DNA from: JANWXD01 sp037446115
Lineage (GTDB): Bacteria > Acidobacteriota > Terriglobia > Bryobacterales > Bryobacteraceae
Length of the DNA: 64,000 bases
NCBI GenBank assembly: GCA_037446115.1
Contig: JBBIJF010000011.1
Location: forward strand, 58,145 to 122,144
Reading direction: 5' to 3'
Of the stretch, positions 8,517-16,233 are shown in pieces. The translations under genes and the position numbers were made by a program. The stretch's first letter is position 1, and every line of letters begins with the position of its first letter. Below the pieces are notes generated by a model, which was not told the origin of the DNA, did not search any database, and saw only the letters and a list, made by a program, of their open reading frames with translations.

Positions 8517-8939
8517 CTATCGAGGATCCGGTTCGAGTTGAAAAAACAGGTCAACTCTCTGATCTCCCTCGATCTGGACCGTTTTCTCTTGAGGCTGGAA
8601 TCCCCGCGCCCGCACTGCCACCCGATAGCGCATGGGCGCAACCGGCACTCGAACGGCAAACTCGCCCCGACCGTCCGTGACGGCCTTCGTCTTGCGGAAC
8701 TTCACCGTGCGCGCCTCTCCGGCCCCCGGCTCTGCCGTCACCGTGACCTCCGCGCCCGCCAGAGTGAAGCCCGAGTCGCGAAATACGGTTCCCGCAATGA
8801 GCGCGTACGGCTCCACCCGCTTTCGCGACTCGGCGCCGGCGGCCAGAGAGGCCGCCACCAGCCAGCCGCCTGCGAGGAGGAGCAAAGTCTTGCGGCGGCC
8901 GCAGCTAGCGCCAGCGCTCGTCGTCGCCTTCCTCCTCAT
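8517..8939 (-). CDS. Exported protein with carboxypeptidase regulatory-like domain
   Basis: A 140-aa protein with a long basic N-terminus, then a hydrophobic signal segment (TLLLLAGGWLVAASLAAGA) and one regulatory-like beta-sandwich (ALIAGTVFRDSGFTLAGAEV, then DGRGEFAVRVPVAPMRYRV). The ATG at 8939 lies inside the end of the LysW-like gene, giving a 35-base overlap in another frame. No other ATG is available; an internal TTG just before the hydrophobic segment is a possible alternative. It forms a pair with the following protein of the same fold. The function is unknown beyond a probable envelope location. Confidence 0.68.
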   Translation of the reverse strand: MRRKATTSAGASCGRRKTLLLLAGGWLVAASLAAGAESRKRVEPYALIAGTVFRDSGFTLAGAEVTVTAEPGAGEARTVKFRKTKAVTDGRGEFAVRVPVAPMRYRVAVRARGFQPQEKTVQIEGDQRVDLFFQLEPDPR

Positions 8940-9108
8940 CGAAATCCAGCTCTTCCTCTTCCTCTTCTTCCGCTTCCTCCAGCTCCAGCGGATCGACGCT
9001 GGCTACGCGCAACTCGGCGCCGCACTCGTCGCAGACAACGACGTCGCCCTCGTCGAGTTCGTCCTCGTCCACGTCGATCTCGCTATCGCACAACGGACAA
9101 GTAACCAT
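8905..9108 (-). CDS. LysW-like acidic zinc-ribbon protein
   Basis: A 67-aa protein with an N-terminal zinc ribbon (cysteines at residues 4, 7, 26 and 29; start MVTCPLCDSEIDVDEDEL) and an extremely acidic tail (LELEEAEEEEEEEL). The ribbon closely resembles LysW/ArgW, the amino-group carrier proteins of lysine and arginine synthesis. Those proteins end in a glutamate used for attachment (EDWGE type); this one ends GDDERWR and no lysX or argX gene is near. A true carrier role is therefore doubtful, and an acidic zinc-ribbon adaptor is as likely. The start is well supported: GGAGGG five bases before the ATG and a sigma70-like promoter just upstream. It leads a cluster with exported redox proteins. 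Confidence 0.85.
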   Translation of the reverse strand: MVTCPLCDSEIDVDEDELDEGDVVVCDECGAELRVASVDPLELEEAEEEEEEELDFDEEEGDDERWR

Positions 9109-9125
9109 TGCATCCCTCCAAACTC

Positions 9126-9154
9126 GTTATACGAAACTCAAGACGGTTTGCCAA
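9126..9154 (-). promoter_or_regulatory. Sigma70-like promoter of the LysW-like gene
   Basis: On the minus strand, TTGGCA (9154-9149) and TATAAC (9131-9126) are separated by exactly 17 bases and match the -35 and -10 consensus at five positions each. Transcription would begin near 9119. That leaves a short leader holding GGAGGG before the ATG at 9108. The -35 box begins four bases after the DinB stop codon. This is the best conventional promoter in the window and separates the redox cluster from the DinB gene. Confidence 0.7.
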
Positions 9155-9157
9155 CTG

Positions 9158-9661
9158 CTATTTTTGGGCCATCCGGCGCCGGGTGGTGGGCGGCACCAGC
9201 CCCTTCAGCCGCAGGTATAGAAAGAGCTGGGCGCGGTGGCTGAGCTCGTGCTCTTTGACGAACTGGAGCATCTCGAGTCGGGTGACCCGCTGTCCGTCCA
9301 TCCTCGTAATCAGGCCCGAGAAAAACTCCGGCGGTTGCTCGGCCAGCTCGCGGCAACGCGTCTGGACGCTCTCGCGAAGCGCGGCCGCCAGGGCACGGGG
9401 ACTGCCGTCCGCCATCGCTACGGTGCCGCGCTCCTTGACGCGCTCCCGGAAATCCGGTGTGGCCAGATTCTCGACGCCGTCGAGCAGCAGCCCCGTAAGG
9501 CCGTGGCCGGCTTGGAGAATGTGAACCGCGATGTCGCGGAAGCTCATCACGTCCGGAACCGGCCGAAAGTCCAGTTCCGATGCCGGGAACTCCTCCACCG
9601 CTTGGGCCGTATCGGCCCGGACCGTGCGCCACGAATCCAGCACTGTCTCCAAGCGCACCAT
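9158..9661 (-). CDS. DinB-fold protein
   Basis: A 167-aa four-helix-bundle protein of the DinB/YfiT superfamily. Members usually bind a divalent metal through three histidines; some are thiol-S-transferases and others have no known role. Candidate ligands are the His in FRDIAVHILQAGH and the pair in FVKEHELSHRAQL near residue 140. The C-terminus LRLKGLVPPTTRRR is typical of this branch. No thiol substrate can be assigned, but a YpdA-type thiol reductase elsewhere in the window makes a bacillithiol link conceivable (inference). It is followed by the LysW-like gene with its own promoter. Another DinB protein is at 20439-20927. Confidence 0.85.
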   Translation of the reverse strand: MVRLETVLDSWRTVRADTAQAVEEFPASELDFRPVPDVMSFRDIAVHILQAGHGLTGLLLDGVENLATPDFRERVKERGTVAMADGSPRALAAALRESVQTRCRELAEQPPEFFSGLITRMDGQRVTRLEMLQFVKEHELSHRAQLFLYLRLKGLVPPTTRRRMAQK

Positions 9662-9738
9662 ATGTTCCCATTGTTAGCACGCCTGCCGTGTGTTGTGGCC
9701 GCGCGGGAATCGGCAACCCCGGGGCGGCCGTCCGGCGC

Positions 9739-11052
9739 TTACGCCACGCCGCACCAGCGGCACACCAGCAGCAGGAGCGCGCGTGTGGCGGCCACCAGCG
9801 AATCCAGCTCCACGTATTCGTCGGCGGCGTGCGTATTGCCTCCTTGCGGCCCCCAGAGAACGGCCGGAATACCGAAGGCTTGGTGGAAGACGTACATGTC
9901 GCAAGGTCCTTCGATACCGGTCACTGGAACCGGCCGGCCCAGCGCTCGTTCGGCGCAGGAGCGCAGTTCCTCGACCAGCGGCTCTGTAGCGGGGATGGCC
10001 GAGCCGGGAAGCCATCGGATGGGAAACTCCACTTCCGGACGGACCGGGAACAGCTCCGGAGCTTCCTCGACCAAGTCTTCGAGCCACTCGAAGAATTCCT
10101 GTTCGATCTCTTCCTGACTCTCTCCGGGCATGGTCTGCCAGTAGACCTCGAGCCAGCACGTCTCCGGTACGGTGATGGGTTCGCCTGTACCCCAGGGCCC
10201 GGTGAACACCTTAGTCACGGAGACAGGCACGGGATCGAGGGCCTGTCGGTAGTAGGGGTGAATCCTGGCGGTCGCACGGCGCCGGCGTCGAAACTCGTCC
10301 ATGCCTGCGAGCACGTGCCGGAGCTGGCTTTCGACGCCTCGCGGCAGGTTATTGTCGCTCAGGATGCCTCCCGCGGCGCGGAGCCGTATGTGCGCCGTCC
10401 GCCCTCCACGCTGCGCGGGGCATACGCGAAGCGAAGACGGCTCCGTGATCACCGCGGCTTCGGCATTGAAGCCCATCAGGCGGCTTGCCAGAGTTCCGTT
10501 GACGCCGCCGAACTCCTCATCTACGACGGATTCGAAAACCAGATCGCCCGCCAGCCGGAGGCCGAGATCCTCCAGCGCCTCGATCACAAACAGATTCGCG
10601 GCCACTCCGGCCTTCATGTCGTTGGCTCCGCGCCCGTACAACCGCCCGTCCGCGATCTCCGCCCCGAAAGGGTCGCGCGTCCACGGCTGAGTGCCTCGCG
10701 GCACGGTGTCGATGTGTCCGGAAAGCACGAGCGAGCGTCCGCCCCCCGAGCCTCGCCGTCGCGCTCCCACATTGGGGCGCGCGGAATAATCCCGGCCGGG
10801 CCAGTAGAGCGGATGCCGGGCGAGCCCCGGCACTTCCGTGAGCGAATACAGGATCGGTTCCCAGCCGTGGTCCCGGAGGAAGCGAACCACGTACTCTTGG
10901 CAGGCCTTCTCCCCGCCGGTGGGAGGCGTGTTTTCCGAGGGGATTCTCACCAGCTCCTGCGCGATGGCGCTCAGGCGCCCGGCGTGAGCCTCCACGTATC
11001 GGAGCGCTCTGTCTTCCAGTTCACGGCGCCAATGCGCCTCTGGCTGCCGCAT
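9739..11052 (-). CDS. M20 family metallopeptidase/deacylase (ArgE/DapE-like)
   Basis: A 437-aa dinuclear zinc hydrolase. Family motifs appear in order: SGHIDTVP near residue 110, GRGANDMK (bridging Asp), VVDEEFGG (catalytic Glu pair), and a C-terminal NTHAADEYV histidine ligand. The lid domain lies between them. ArgE/DapE-type enzymes remove an acyl group from an amino acid or cleave small peptides in the cytosol. The exact substrate cannot be told. No arginine or lysine synthesis gene is nearby, and an amino acid permease lies directly upstream, so scavenging of acylated amino acids or peptides is plausible. It is the last gene of the murB-led run, two bases after the permease. Confidence 0.88.
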   Translation of the reverse strand: MRQPEAHWRRELEDRALRYVEAHAGRLSAIAQELVRIPSENTPPTGGEKACQEYVVRFLRDHGWEPILYSLTEVPGLARHPLYWPGRDYSARPNVGARRRGSGGGRSLVLSGHIDTVPRGTQPWTRDPFGAEIADGRLYGRGANDMKAGVAANLFVIEALEDLGLRLAGDLVFESVVDEEFGGVNGTLASRLMGFNAEAAVITEPSSLRVCPAQRGGRTAHIRLRAAGGILSDNNLPRGVESQLRHVLAGMDEFRRRRRATARIHPYYRQALDPVPVSVTKVFTGPWGTGEPITVPETCWLEVYWQTMPGESQEEIEQEFFEWLEDLVEEAPELFPVRPEVEFPIRWLPGSAIPATEPLVEELRSCAERALGRPVPVTGIEGPCDMYVFHQAFGIPAVLWGPQGGNTHAADEYVELDSLVAATRALLLLVCRWCGVA

Positions 11053-11053
11053 G

Positions 11054-12424
11054 TTACACCTCCAGCCGCCGGGGCGGAACCCGGAACCCTTTTGTCACCA
11101 CCGCAAGGTAGAGTAAGCCAAGCCCCATCCATACAAAGCCTGCCAGCCTGGCTTTGCCGCTCAAGTTCACCCACACCCAGGTGCAAATCAGCGCGCCCAG
11201 TGAGGGGAACACAAGGTTGGTGAGCTTATCGGCGCCGGTGCGGCGGCCCAGACGGAAATAGTAGTGCCGGATCACGCTCAGGTTGACCAGAATGAAGCCG
11301 ACGAAAGCTCCGAAGTTAAGCAGCTCCACCAGGATCTGAAAGCGCGCCACGAGCGCGCCCGCGAAAGAAACTCCGGCCATAACGTAGAGCGCCCGTTTTG
11401 GTGTGGAGGAGCGAGCGTCCACGTGGGCGAAGATGCGCCGCGAGAGCACGCCGTCGCGGCCCATGCCGAACAGCAGGCGGGAGGCCCCTGCCTGCCCGGT
11501 GAGCGCGCTGGCCAAGCCCGCTACAAGCAACACGAAAGTAATCCAGCCGAGCATCCAGGGCCCGCCCACCCGGCTGCCTACATCCAGGATCGCCGTCTCG
11601 GTGTGGGGAAAGGTCTCTCCCGCAGGCCAGGCCAGCGCTGCAAGGTACACCGTCAGAAAACAGATGACCGTTTGCACGACGCAGATGCTGACCGTGGCGA
11701 TGGCGATGTCGCGCTCCGGCCGAACGGTGTCTTCCGCCAGCGTGGAGACCGCGTCAAAACCGATGTAGGAAAGTGTGGCGATGCCCGCCCCCAGCAGAAG
11801 CGGGCGCAAGGCGAACGTCTCCGGATTGAACAGCGCAGCAGGATTCAGCAGTGAGGGTGCTCCCCCGTGCACGATTACGAAACGCATCGCCAGCCCGATA
11901 AACAGCACCGTGGAGGCACCCATCACCAGCATGAGAAACCAGCTCGCGCGTGCCGTCACGCGGATGCCCTGAACATTCACCCACGTAATCAGCGCGGTAA
12001 ACAGCGCCGCCCAGACGAAGTACGGGACTTGCGGCGCCAGTCTTGCGGCCGTCAGCGAAGCGTAAACCACGCTCAACAGCGGGATCAACAAATAGTCCAG
12101 AATCATGGCCCAGCCCGCCAGGAAACCCAGATGTTCGCTCAGGCCGCGCTGCGTGTAGGTGTAGGTGGATCCGGCCGCCGGAAAAGCGCCGGACATCTTG
12201 CCGTAGCTGGCCGCCGTAAACAGCATGGCCACCATCGCGACCAGATAGCACAGCGCAGCGTGGCCGCCGGAAAGCTGCTGCACGATACCGAAAACCGGGT
12301 AGGGCGCCGTCGGCGTCAAAATGACCAGGCCGTAAAGAATCAAGTCCCGGCGGCGCAGCACGCGGCGGAAGCGGGGCTTGTAGCCTAAGGCCTCCAGGGC
12401 GGCATCCGCAACCGGTTCGGGCAC
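11054..12424 (-). CDS. APC family amino acid permease
   Basis: Inner-membrane amino acid-polyamine-organocation transporter of 456 aa with about 12 hydrophobic segments. The conserved first helix region reads LILYGLVILTPTAPYPVFG and the second PAAGSTYTYTQRGLSEHLG, which includes the glycine-rich substrate-binding break. The chosen start is the GTG at 12424, three bases after the DUF4091 stop, with GAGGGG eight bases upstream. A longer frame starting at 12499 would overlap the DUF4091 gene by about 70 bases and adds a low-complexity, non-homologous N-terminus. It is followed immediately by an M20 deacylase/peptidase, suggesting uptake and processing of amino acid derivatives. Confidence 0.88.
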   Translation of the reverse strand: MPEPVADAALEALGYKPRFRRVLRRRDLILYGLVILTPTAPYPVFGIVQQLSGGHAALCYLVAMVAMLFTAASYGKMSGAFPAAGSTYTYTQRGLSEHLGFLAGWAMILDYLLIPLLSVVYASLTAARLAPQVPYFVWAALFTALITWVNVQGIRVTARASWFLMLVMGASTVLFIGLAMRFVIVHGGAPSLLNPAALFNPETFALRPLLLGAGIATLSYIGFDAVSTLAEDTVRPERDIAIATVSICVVQTVICFLTVYLAALAWPAGETFPHTETAILDVGSRVGGPWMLGWITFVLLVAGLASALTGQAGASRLLFGMGRDGVLSRRIFAHVDARSSTPKRALYVMAGVSFAGALVARFQILVELLNFGAFVGFILVNLSVIRHYYFRLGRRTGADKLTNLVFPSLGALICTWVWVNLSGKARLAGFVWMGLGLLYLAVVTKGFRVPPRRLEV

Positions 12425-12426
12425 GT

Positions 12427-14247
12427 CTAACGCCCCTCGATGATGCGCCGGGCCGCTTGCTTCCGTACCGCCTCCCATTCGTCGGGGTGATTCTTCCACA
12501 GGCGCACCTTGCCGATGGAACCTTCTCCGAAGGGACGCCCGAAGATGACGGAGTCAACGAGCCGGTCCGCTTCGGCCTCGCCATGCTTGTCCGCCAGCAG
12601 ACGAAAGTACTCGTAATCCTGCAGTCCGCGCCGCTGCGCTTTCAGCCGGATGCTCGGAATGGGCTGCTCATAGCCCATCACCTCGCCGCGGTAGATCAGC
12701 AGCCCGGATCCGTTATAGACACGATGCTCTTCTTTGAAGTTCTCCGCTTCATACCAGGCGGCATAGGCGTTCCAGTCGAATTCCCACTCGATCCAGCCCG
12801 AGCGGTATTTCCACGCGACCCAGCCGATGGCCCGGTTGACGAGCAGATCCAGGTCCAGAAACGTGTTGGAACCGCAGCCGGAGTTTTTGCGCTGCTCGTA
12901 GATCATCGGTCCGTAAAACCAGCTTTCGACGCCGCGGCTGCGGAGCTCGCGGGCGAAATCGGGATCGTAGCTGACCGTGTGGCATACCCAAAGGTCCACT
13001 TCCTTTTCCATGGACTCCATCGCCTGACGCGAATAGCCGCCGTCAATGCGGAATTGATACCAATCCGCCCCCAGCGCCTCATCGAGCAGCCGCCCATAGT
13101 AGCGCATCTTGGCGTAGGCCTCTTCGCTGTAGGACTCGTCCAGCCCGTCCAGAAACGCGATCTTCCGCACGCGCCGCCACGCCGGATTGCGCTCGAAATG
13201 TTCCTTGACCTGGCGGGCGGTTTCCTTCCAGACCGCCTCGAACTCGGGCGTCAGACCAGCCGGAGGCTGCGCCATCGGCCAGGCGCGGGCCCGGTTGTCT
13301 CCGCGCTCGCAATCGAACGGCAGCAGAATGTGTTCGAGCGGCTCGCCGTAGCCGGGCCCCCAGTAGCCGTAGCGCTCGGTGAACGCGCTGCCGTCCAGGT
13401 ACTTGCCCACCCTGGCATCGTACTCGGTCCAGTCCAGCGCGACCTTCGTTCCCTCCAACCGGAGTTCGGGACGGTACGCATAAACACCGGGCTCGAAGCG
13501 GTGCTGCTTGGCGAGCTGGTAATAGAGCAATTCCTGTTCGGGCGGCATGCGCCGCAGGGATCCGTTGTAGATGTCTCCGCGAAGCGAGAACCGATCCGGC
13601 AGGGCAAAGGGCCAGACTTCCAGCCGGAGTCTCAAGGTGGTCTTGCCGCCGTCCCAGCGGACTTCGACCCGCCCCTCGTAATTTCCGGCCTCGGCGTCAC
13701 GCGGAACGTAGACGTCCACCCAAACGGCGTGGTTTTTCTGGTCGGGGATGTTGTTGTGAATATCCGGGATCGAAAACGGAAAACCGCTGCGGAGTCCGGA
13801 ACGCCGCTTGGGCATCAGCGCGTCCGGATACCACGCGGGGCCGAGCGAGAGCATTTCGTAGCCGGTGGAGGGACGGCGGACGCGCACGTACCATTCCTTG
13901 AAAATCGCAAGAAACTGGCCCGAAATCTCCCTTCCCGCGAGATGCCTCAGGGGCGTGACCTCGACATCAACACCGGTGACGGCGTGCTGGGCTTCGAGGA
14001 TGAGCTGAAAGGCGACAAATTCGTTGCGGGCGGCTTCGAGCGAGATCGTCCGGCTCGTTCCGTCCCAGACCGAGTTTCGGGCGCGGTAGTTGCCGCCGGG
14101 GTAATCCTCGTGGATGTCGGGGCGCTGCTCGATGAGTCTGCCCGTTTGCGGATCCACGCGCACGCCGTCGCCGACAGCCCACACGCTCAGCCGAGCCTGA
14201 GCTCCCGGAACCAGCCCCAAGAAGCACAGAAGCAACATCCGTCTCAT
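12427..14247 (-). CDS. Exported DUF4091 glycoside hydrolase-like protein
   Basis: A 606-aa exported protein with signal peptide MRRMLLLCFLGLVPGAQA. An N-terminal beta-rich region (SLEAARNEFVAFQLILEA) is followed by a TIM-barrel-like central part (KIAFLDGLDESYSEEAYAK). The C-terminus carries the DUF4091 signature PIPSIRLKAQRRGLQDYEYF. DUF4091 proteins are predicted glycosidases of secreted polysaccharide-degrading systems; the exact substrate is unknown. The ATG at 14247 overlaps the previous TGA as ATGA, which decides against the upstream TTG at 14259. It lies between a PD40 propeller protein and an APC permease. Confidence 0.83.
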   Translation of the reverse strand: MRRMLLLCFLGLVPGAQARLSVWAVGDGVRVDPQTGRLIEQRPDIHEDYPGGNYRARNSVWDGTSRTISLEAARNEFVAFQLILEAQHAVTGVDVEVTPLRHLAGREISGQFLAIFKEWYVRVRRPSTGYEMLSLGPAWYPDALMPKRRSGLRSGFPFSIPDIHNNIPDQKNHAVWVDVYVPRDAEAGNYEGRVEVRWDGGKTTLRLRLEVWPFALPDRFSLRGDIYNGSLRRMPPEQELLYYQLAKQHRFEPGVYAYRPELRLEGTKVALDWTEYDARVGKYLDGSAFTERYGYWGPGYGEPLEHILLPFDCERGDNRARAWPMAQPPAGLTPEFEAVWKETARQVKEHFERNPAWRRVRKIAFLDGLDESYSEEAYAKMRYYGRLLDEALGADWYQFRIDGGYSRQAMESMEKEVDLWVCHTVSYDPDFARELRSRGVESWFYGPMIYEQRKNSGCGSNTFLDLDLLVNRAIGWVAWKYRSGWIEWEFDWNAYAAWYEAENFKEEHRVYNGSGLLIYRGEVMGYEQPIPSIRLKAQRRGLQDYEYFRLLADKHGEAEADRLVDSVIFGRPFGEGSIGKVRLWKNHPDEWEAVRKQAARRIIEGR

Positions 14248-15263
14248 TTGCGGAACCAATAGATGAGAATACCGTAGCCCACACCCGCTTCGTCCGCGCT
14301 GCGGGCAAGCTGGAAGGCCATGAAACGCCCGTCGGTGGAGACCACCGGATTGGAGGCCTTGTAGCCTTCAAAGTCGTTGAAGTGAGTCAGCCGGGTGAAG
14401 TCTTTGCCCGTGCCGTCCAGCTTCAGTTTCCAGATGTCAATTTGGCGATGCCCGCCGGACCAGCCGCGCTCGCGCGCGTGGCGGTCGGCCTCGACCAGCG
14501 TGTACTGGCCATCCGGAAAAATTCCTTCCGGCTCGTTGTACGTGCCCGGCGCCTGGGAATGGTTCGTCACCTGGCCGGTCTCAAAATCAATGGACATGAC
14601 CGAAGCTGCGTCTCCGGGCTCATAGCAACTGAAGGTCAGTTTCCTGTCGTTGTCAAAGAAATCCTGGGCTTCGAGAGTGCAGCGGTTGTCCGGGCTCTCG
14701 TGGACGACGCGCTTATTGCGCAAGGCCGGGGCGGCGGGATCCACTTCGGCCACGATCAGCCGCGAAGCGCCCTTGGGAAGCTCCGGATTCTGTGCGCTGG
14801 TCTCCGAAAACGCGATTTTAAGGCTGCGTTTGGAGATGGCCGCGCCTTCACTCATGCGCTGGCCCAGACGGACAGGTTTCGCACCCGGCTGCCGGCTCAA
14901 AAACCAGAGCTCGTTTTCTTCCCGCCGGCTGGTGCGGATATCTTTGAATCGCTCCGGCCCGATCAGAATGTAGTCTCCCGTGATCAAGTGCATCACGCGG
15001 AGAAAGGCGGCGCCGGGCACGTTGCAGGTCAGGCAACGGATGATGCGCGATTTTAGGTCGATGACGAAGGCATCCCCGAAGCTTTTCGCCATGAATGCAA
15101 TGCGCTGGTTGTCCGGAGAAATGTCGGCGCGCTCGCCAAACCAGGTCAGCACCTCAATGTTCGGGGGAAGATGATCGAGCGGACTGCCGGGCTTTCGCTG
15201 GGCTGCCGCATGGAAGGCTGCACCCAACAGCACCGCCGCTATCCTCTTGTCAAAAACCCACAT
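14244..15263 (-). CDS. Exported PD40 (TolB-like) beta-propeller protein
   Basis: A 339-aa protein with signal peptide VFDKRIAAVLLGAAFHAAAQ and repeated PD40-type blades (ISPDNQRIAFMA, IFPDGQYTLVEA, STDGRFMAFQLA). Such propellers mediate protein or ligand binding in the periplasm; no enzymatic domain is attached. A CLTCN pair of cysteines near residue 75 may form a disulfide. The start is fixed by AGGAGG six bases before the ATG at 15263. A longer upstream reading is rejected because it would run 77 bases into the end of murB; the chosen start overlaps murB by 14 bases. It is coupled to the DUF4091 glycosidase-like gene, so it may present or sense carbohydrate. Confidence 0.82.
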   Translation of the reverse strand: MWVFDKRIAAVLLGAAFHAAAQRKPGSPLDHLPPNIEVLTWFGERADISPDNQRIAFMAKSFGDAFVIDLKSRIIRCLTCNVPGAAFLRVMHLITGDYILIGPERFKDIRTSRREENELWFLSRQPGAKPVRLGQRMSEGAAISKRSLKIAFSETSAQNPELPKGASRLIVAEVDPAAPALRNKRVVHESPDNRCTLEAQDFFDNDRKLTFSCYEPGDAASVMSIDFETGQVTNHSQAPGTYNEPEGIFPDGQYTLVEADRHARERGWSGGHRQIDIWKLKLDGTGKDFTRLTHFNDFEGYKASNPVVSTDGRFMAFQLARSADEAGVGYGILIYWFRK

Positions 15264-16215
15264 ACTGAACCTCCTCTTCCAGTTCCAGACCAAAGCGCTC
15301 TTTGACGCGCTGCTTAAGCTCGGCAATCAGAGCGCACAAGTCACGTGCCGTGCCGGCGCCGCCATTGTAAACCAGGTTCGCATGATAGTCGGCTACGTGG
15401 ATATCTCCGCGACTCATGCCCTTGGCGCCGACCTGCTCCAGAAACCACGCGGCCGGAACCTTGCCTTCGCGCACGACCTCGGGGGGCACTTGCGCCGCCA
15501 GCTCCGGCGGCAGTTCGGCGAGATGAACATTCTTGAAGATGCTTCCGGCGCATCTCATCGTCGGCGGGAATTTGGCATCCCGGATGCGCGCGATCTCGTC
15601 GGCGGTGCGGCGCAACTGCTCGGGATCGCCGGGCTCGAACAGCAACTCTGCAGAGAAGATCACCCAGTCCTTGTGCCGCTTGAAGATACTGCCGCGGTAT
15701 TCAAACTGGCATTGGTCCCGATCGAAGACGCGAATGCCGGCGCCGTCGAAGAAGCGCACCTTCAGGACGCGCTCGGAAATCGAATGCCCGTAGGCGCCAG
15801 CATTGCCGTAAATGGCTGCCCCGACGGAGCCCGGGATGCGCGTCAGCGTCTCGATCCCCTTTAAGCCGCGGGCGATCGTGAGGTCCACCAGCGACTGCAG
15901 CGCGGCGCCCGCATCCGCCATCACGCGCTTTCCGGCGGCGAGGATCCGGTCGGCCGTGTAGCGGATCACCGCTCCACGGAAGCCTTCATCCGCCACAATG
16001 ACGTTGGTGCCGCCGCCCAGCACCAGGAAGGGCACTTCGCTTTGCCGCAGGATCTCCACGGCGCGGAGGAAGGACTCCGCGTCGGCCGTCTCGATGAGGA
16101 GATCGGCGGGACCTCCCAGACCGAAGCGCGTGTACTCGGCCAGAGGAACGTTGGCGCGGACCTTCAAACCAGGGATCGCGGCCAGCGACTCAACCGCCGC
16201 TTCGGCAGATTGCAT
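15250..16215 (-). CDS. murB: UDP-N-acetylenolpyruvoylglucosamine reductase
   Basis: MurB (EC 1.3.1.98) reduces UDP-GlcNAc-enolpyruvate to UDP-MurNAc with NADPH and bound FAD, the second committed step of peptidoglycan synthesis. The 321 aa show the FAD-binding PCMH region (EYTRFGLGGPADLLIETA, then VLGGGTNVIVADEGFRG), TRIPGSVGAAIYGNAGAYG, the substrate/proton-donor segment AGSIFKNV with its serine, and the terminal glutamates (LELEEEVQYVGF). It is separate from the mra/mur cluster, which is not in the window. A perfect TATAAT lies only seven bases before the ATG and no Shine-Dalgarno is present, so the mRNA may be leaderless. It heads the run murB-PD40-DUF4091-APC-M20. Confidence 0.95.
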   Translation of the reverse strand: MQSAEAAVESLAAIPGLKVRANVPLAEYTRFGLGGPADLLIETADAESFLRAVEILRQSEVPFLVLGGGTNVIVADEGFRGAVIRYTADRILAAGKRVMADAGAALQSLVDLTIARGLKGIETLTRIPGSVGAAIYGNAGAYGHSISERVLKVRFFDGAGIRVFDRDQCQFEYRGSIFKRHKDWVIFSAELLFEPGDPEQLRRTADEIARIRDAKFPPTMRCAGSIFKNVHLAELPPELAAQVPPEVVREGKVPAAWFLEQVGAKGMSRGDIHVADYHANLVYNGGAGTARDLCALIAELKQRVKERFGLELEEEVQYVGF

Positions 16216-16222
16216 CTTCCCG

Positions 16223-16228
16223 ATTATA
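16223..16228 (-). promoter_or_regulatory. -10 box directly before murB
   Basis: TATAAT on the minus strand, seven bases before the murB ATG (16215). Transcription starts normally occur 6-8 bases after this hexamer, so the first base of the mRNA would be at or next to the start codon. The -35 region is weak. A leaderless transcript is inferred. Confidence 0.5.
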
Positions 16229-16233
16229 GAGGG

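Noticed and set aside
8905..9108. Calling the acidic zinc ribbon lysW
   Set aside because: The C-terminal carrier glutamate and partner ligase genes are missing, so only a LysW-like label is justified.
12425..12499. Longer N-terminus of the APC permease
   Set aside because: It overlaps the DUF4091 gene by about 70 bases and is low-complexity; GTG 12424 has a Shine-Dalgarno and a family-like start.
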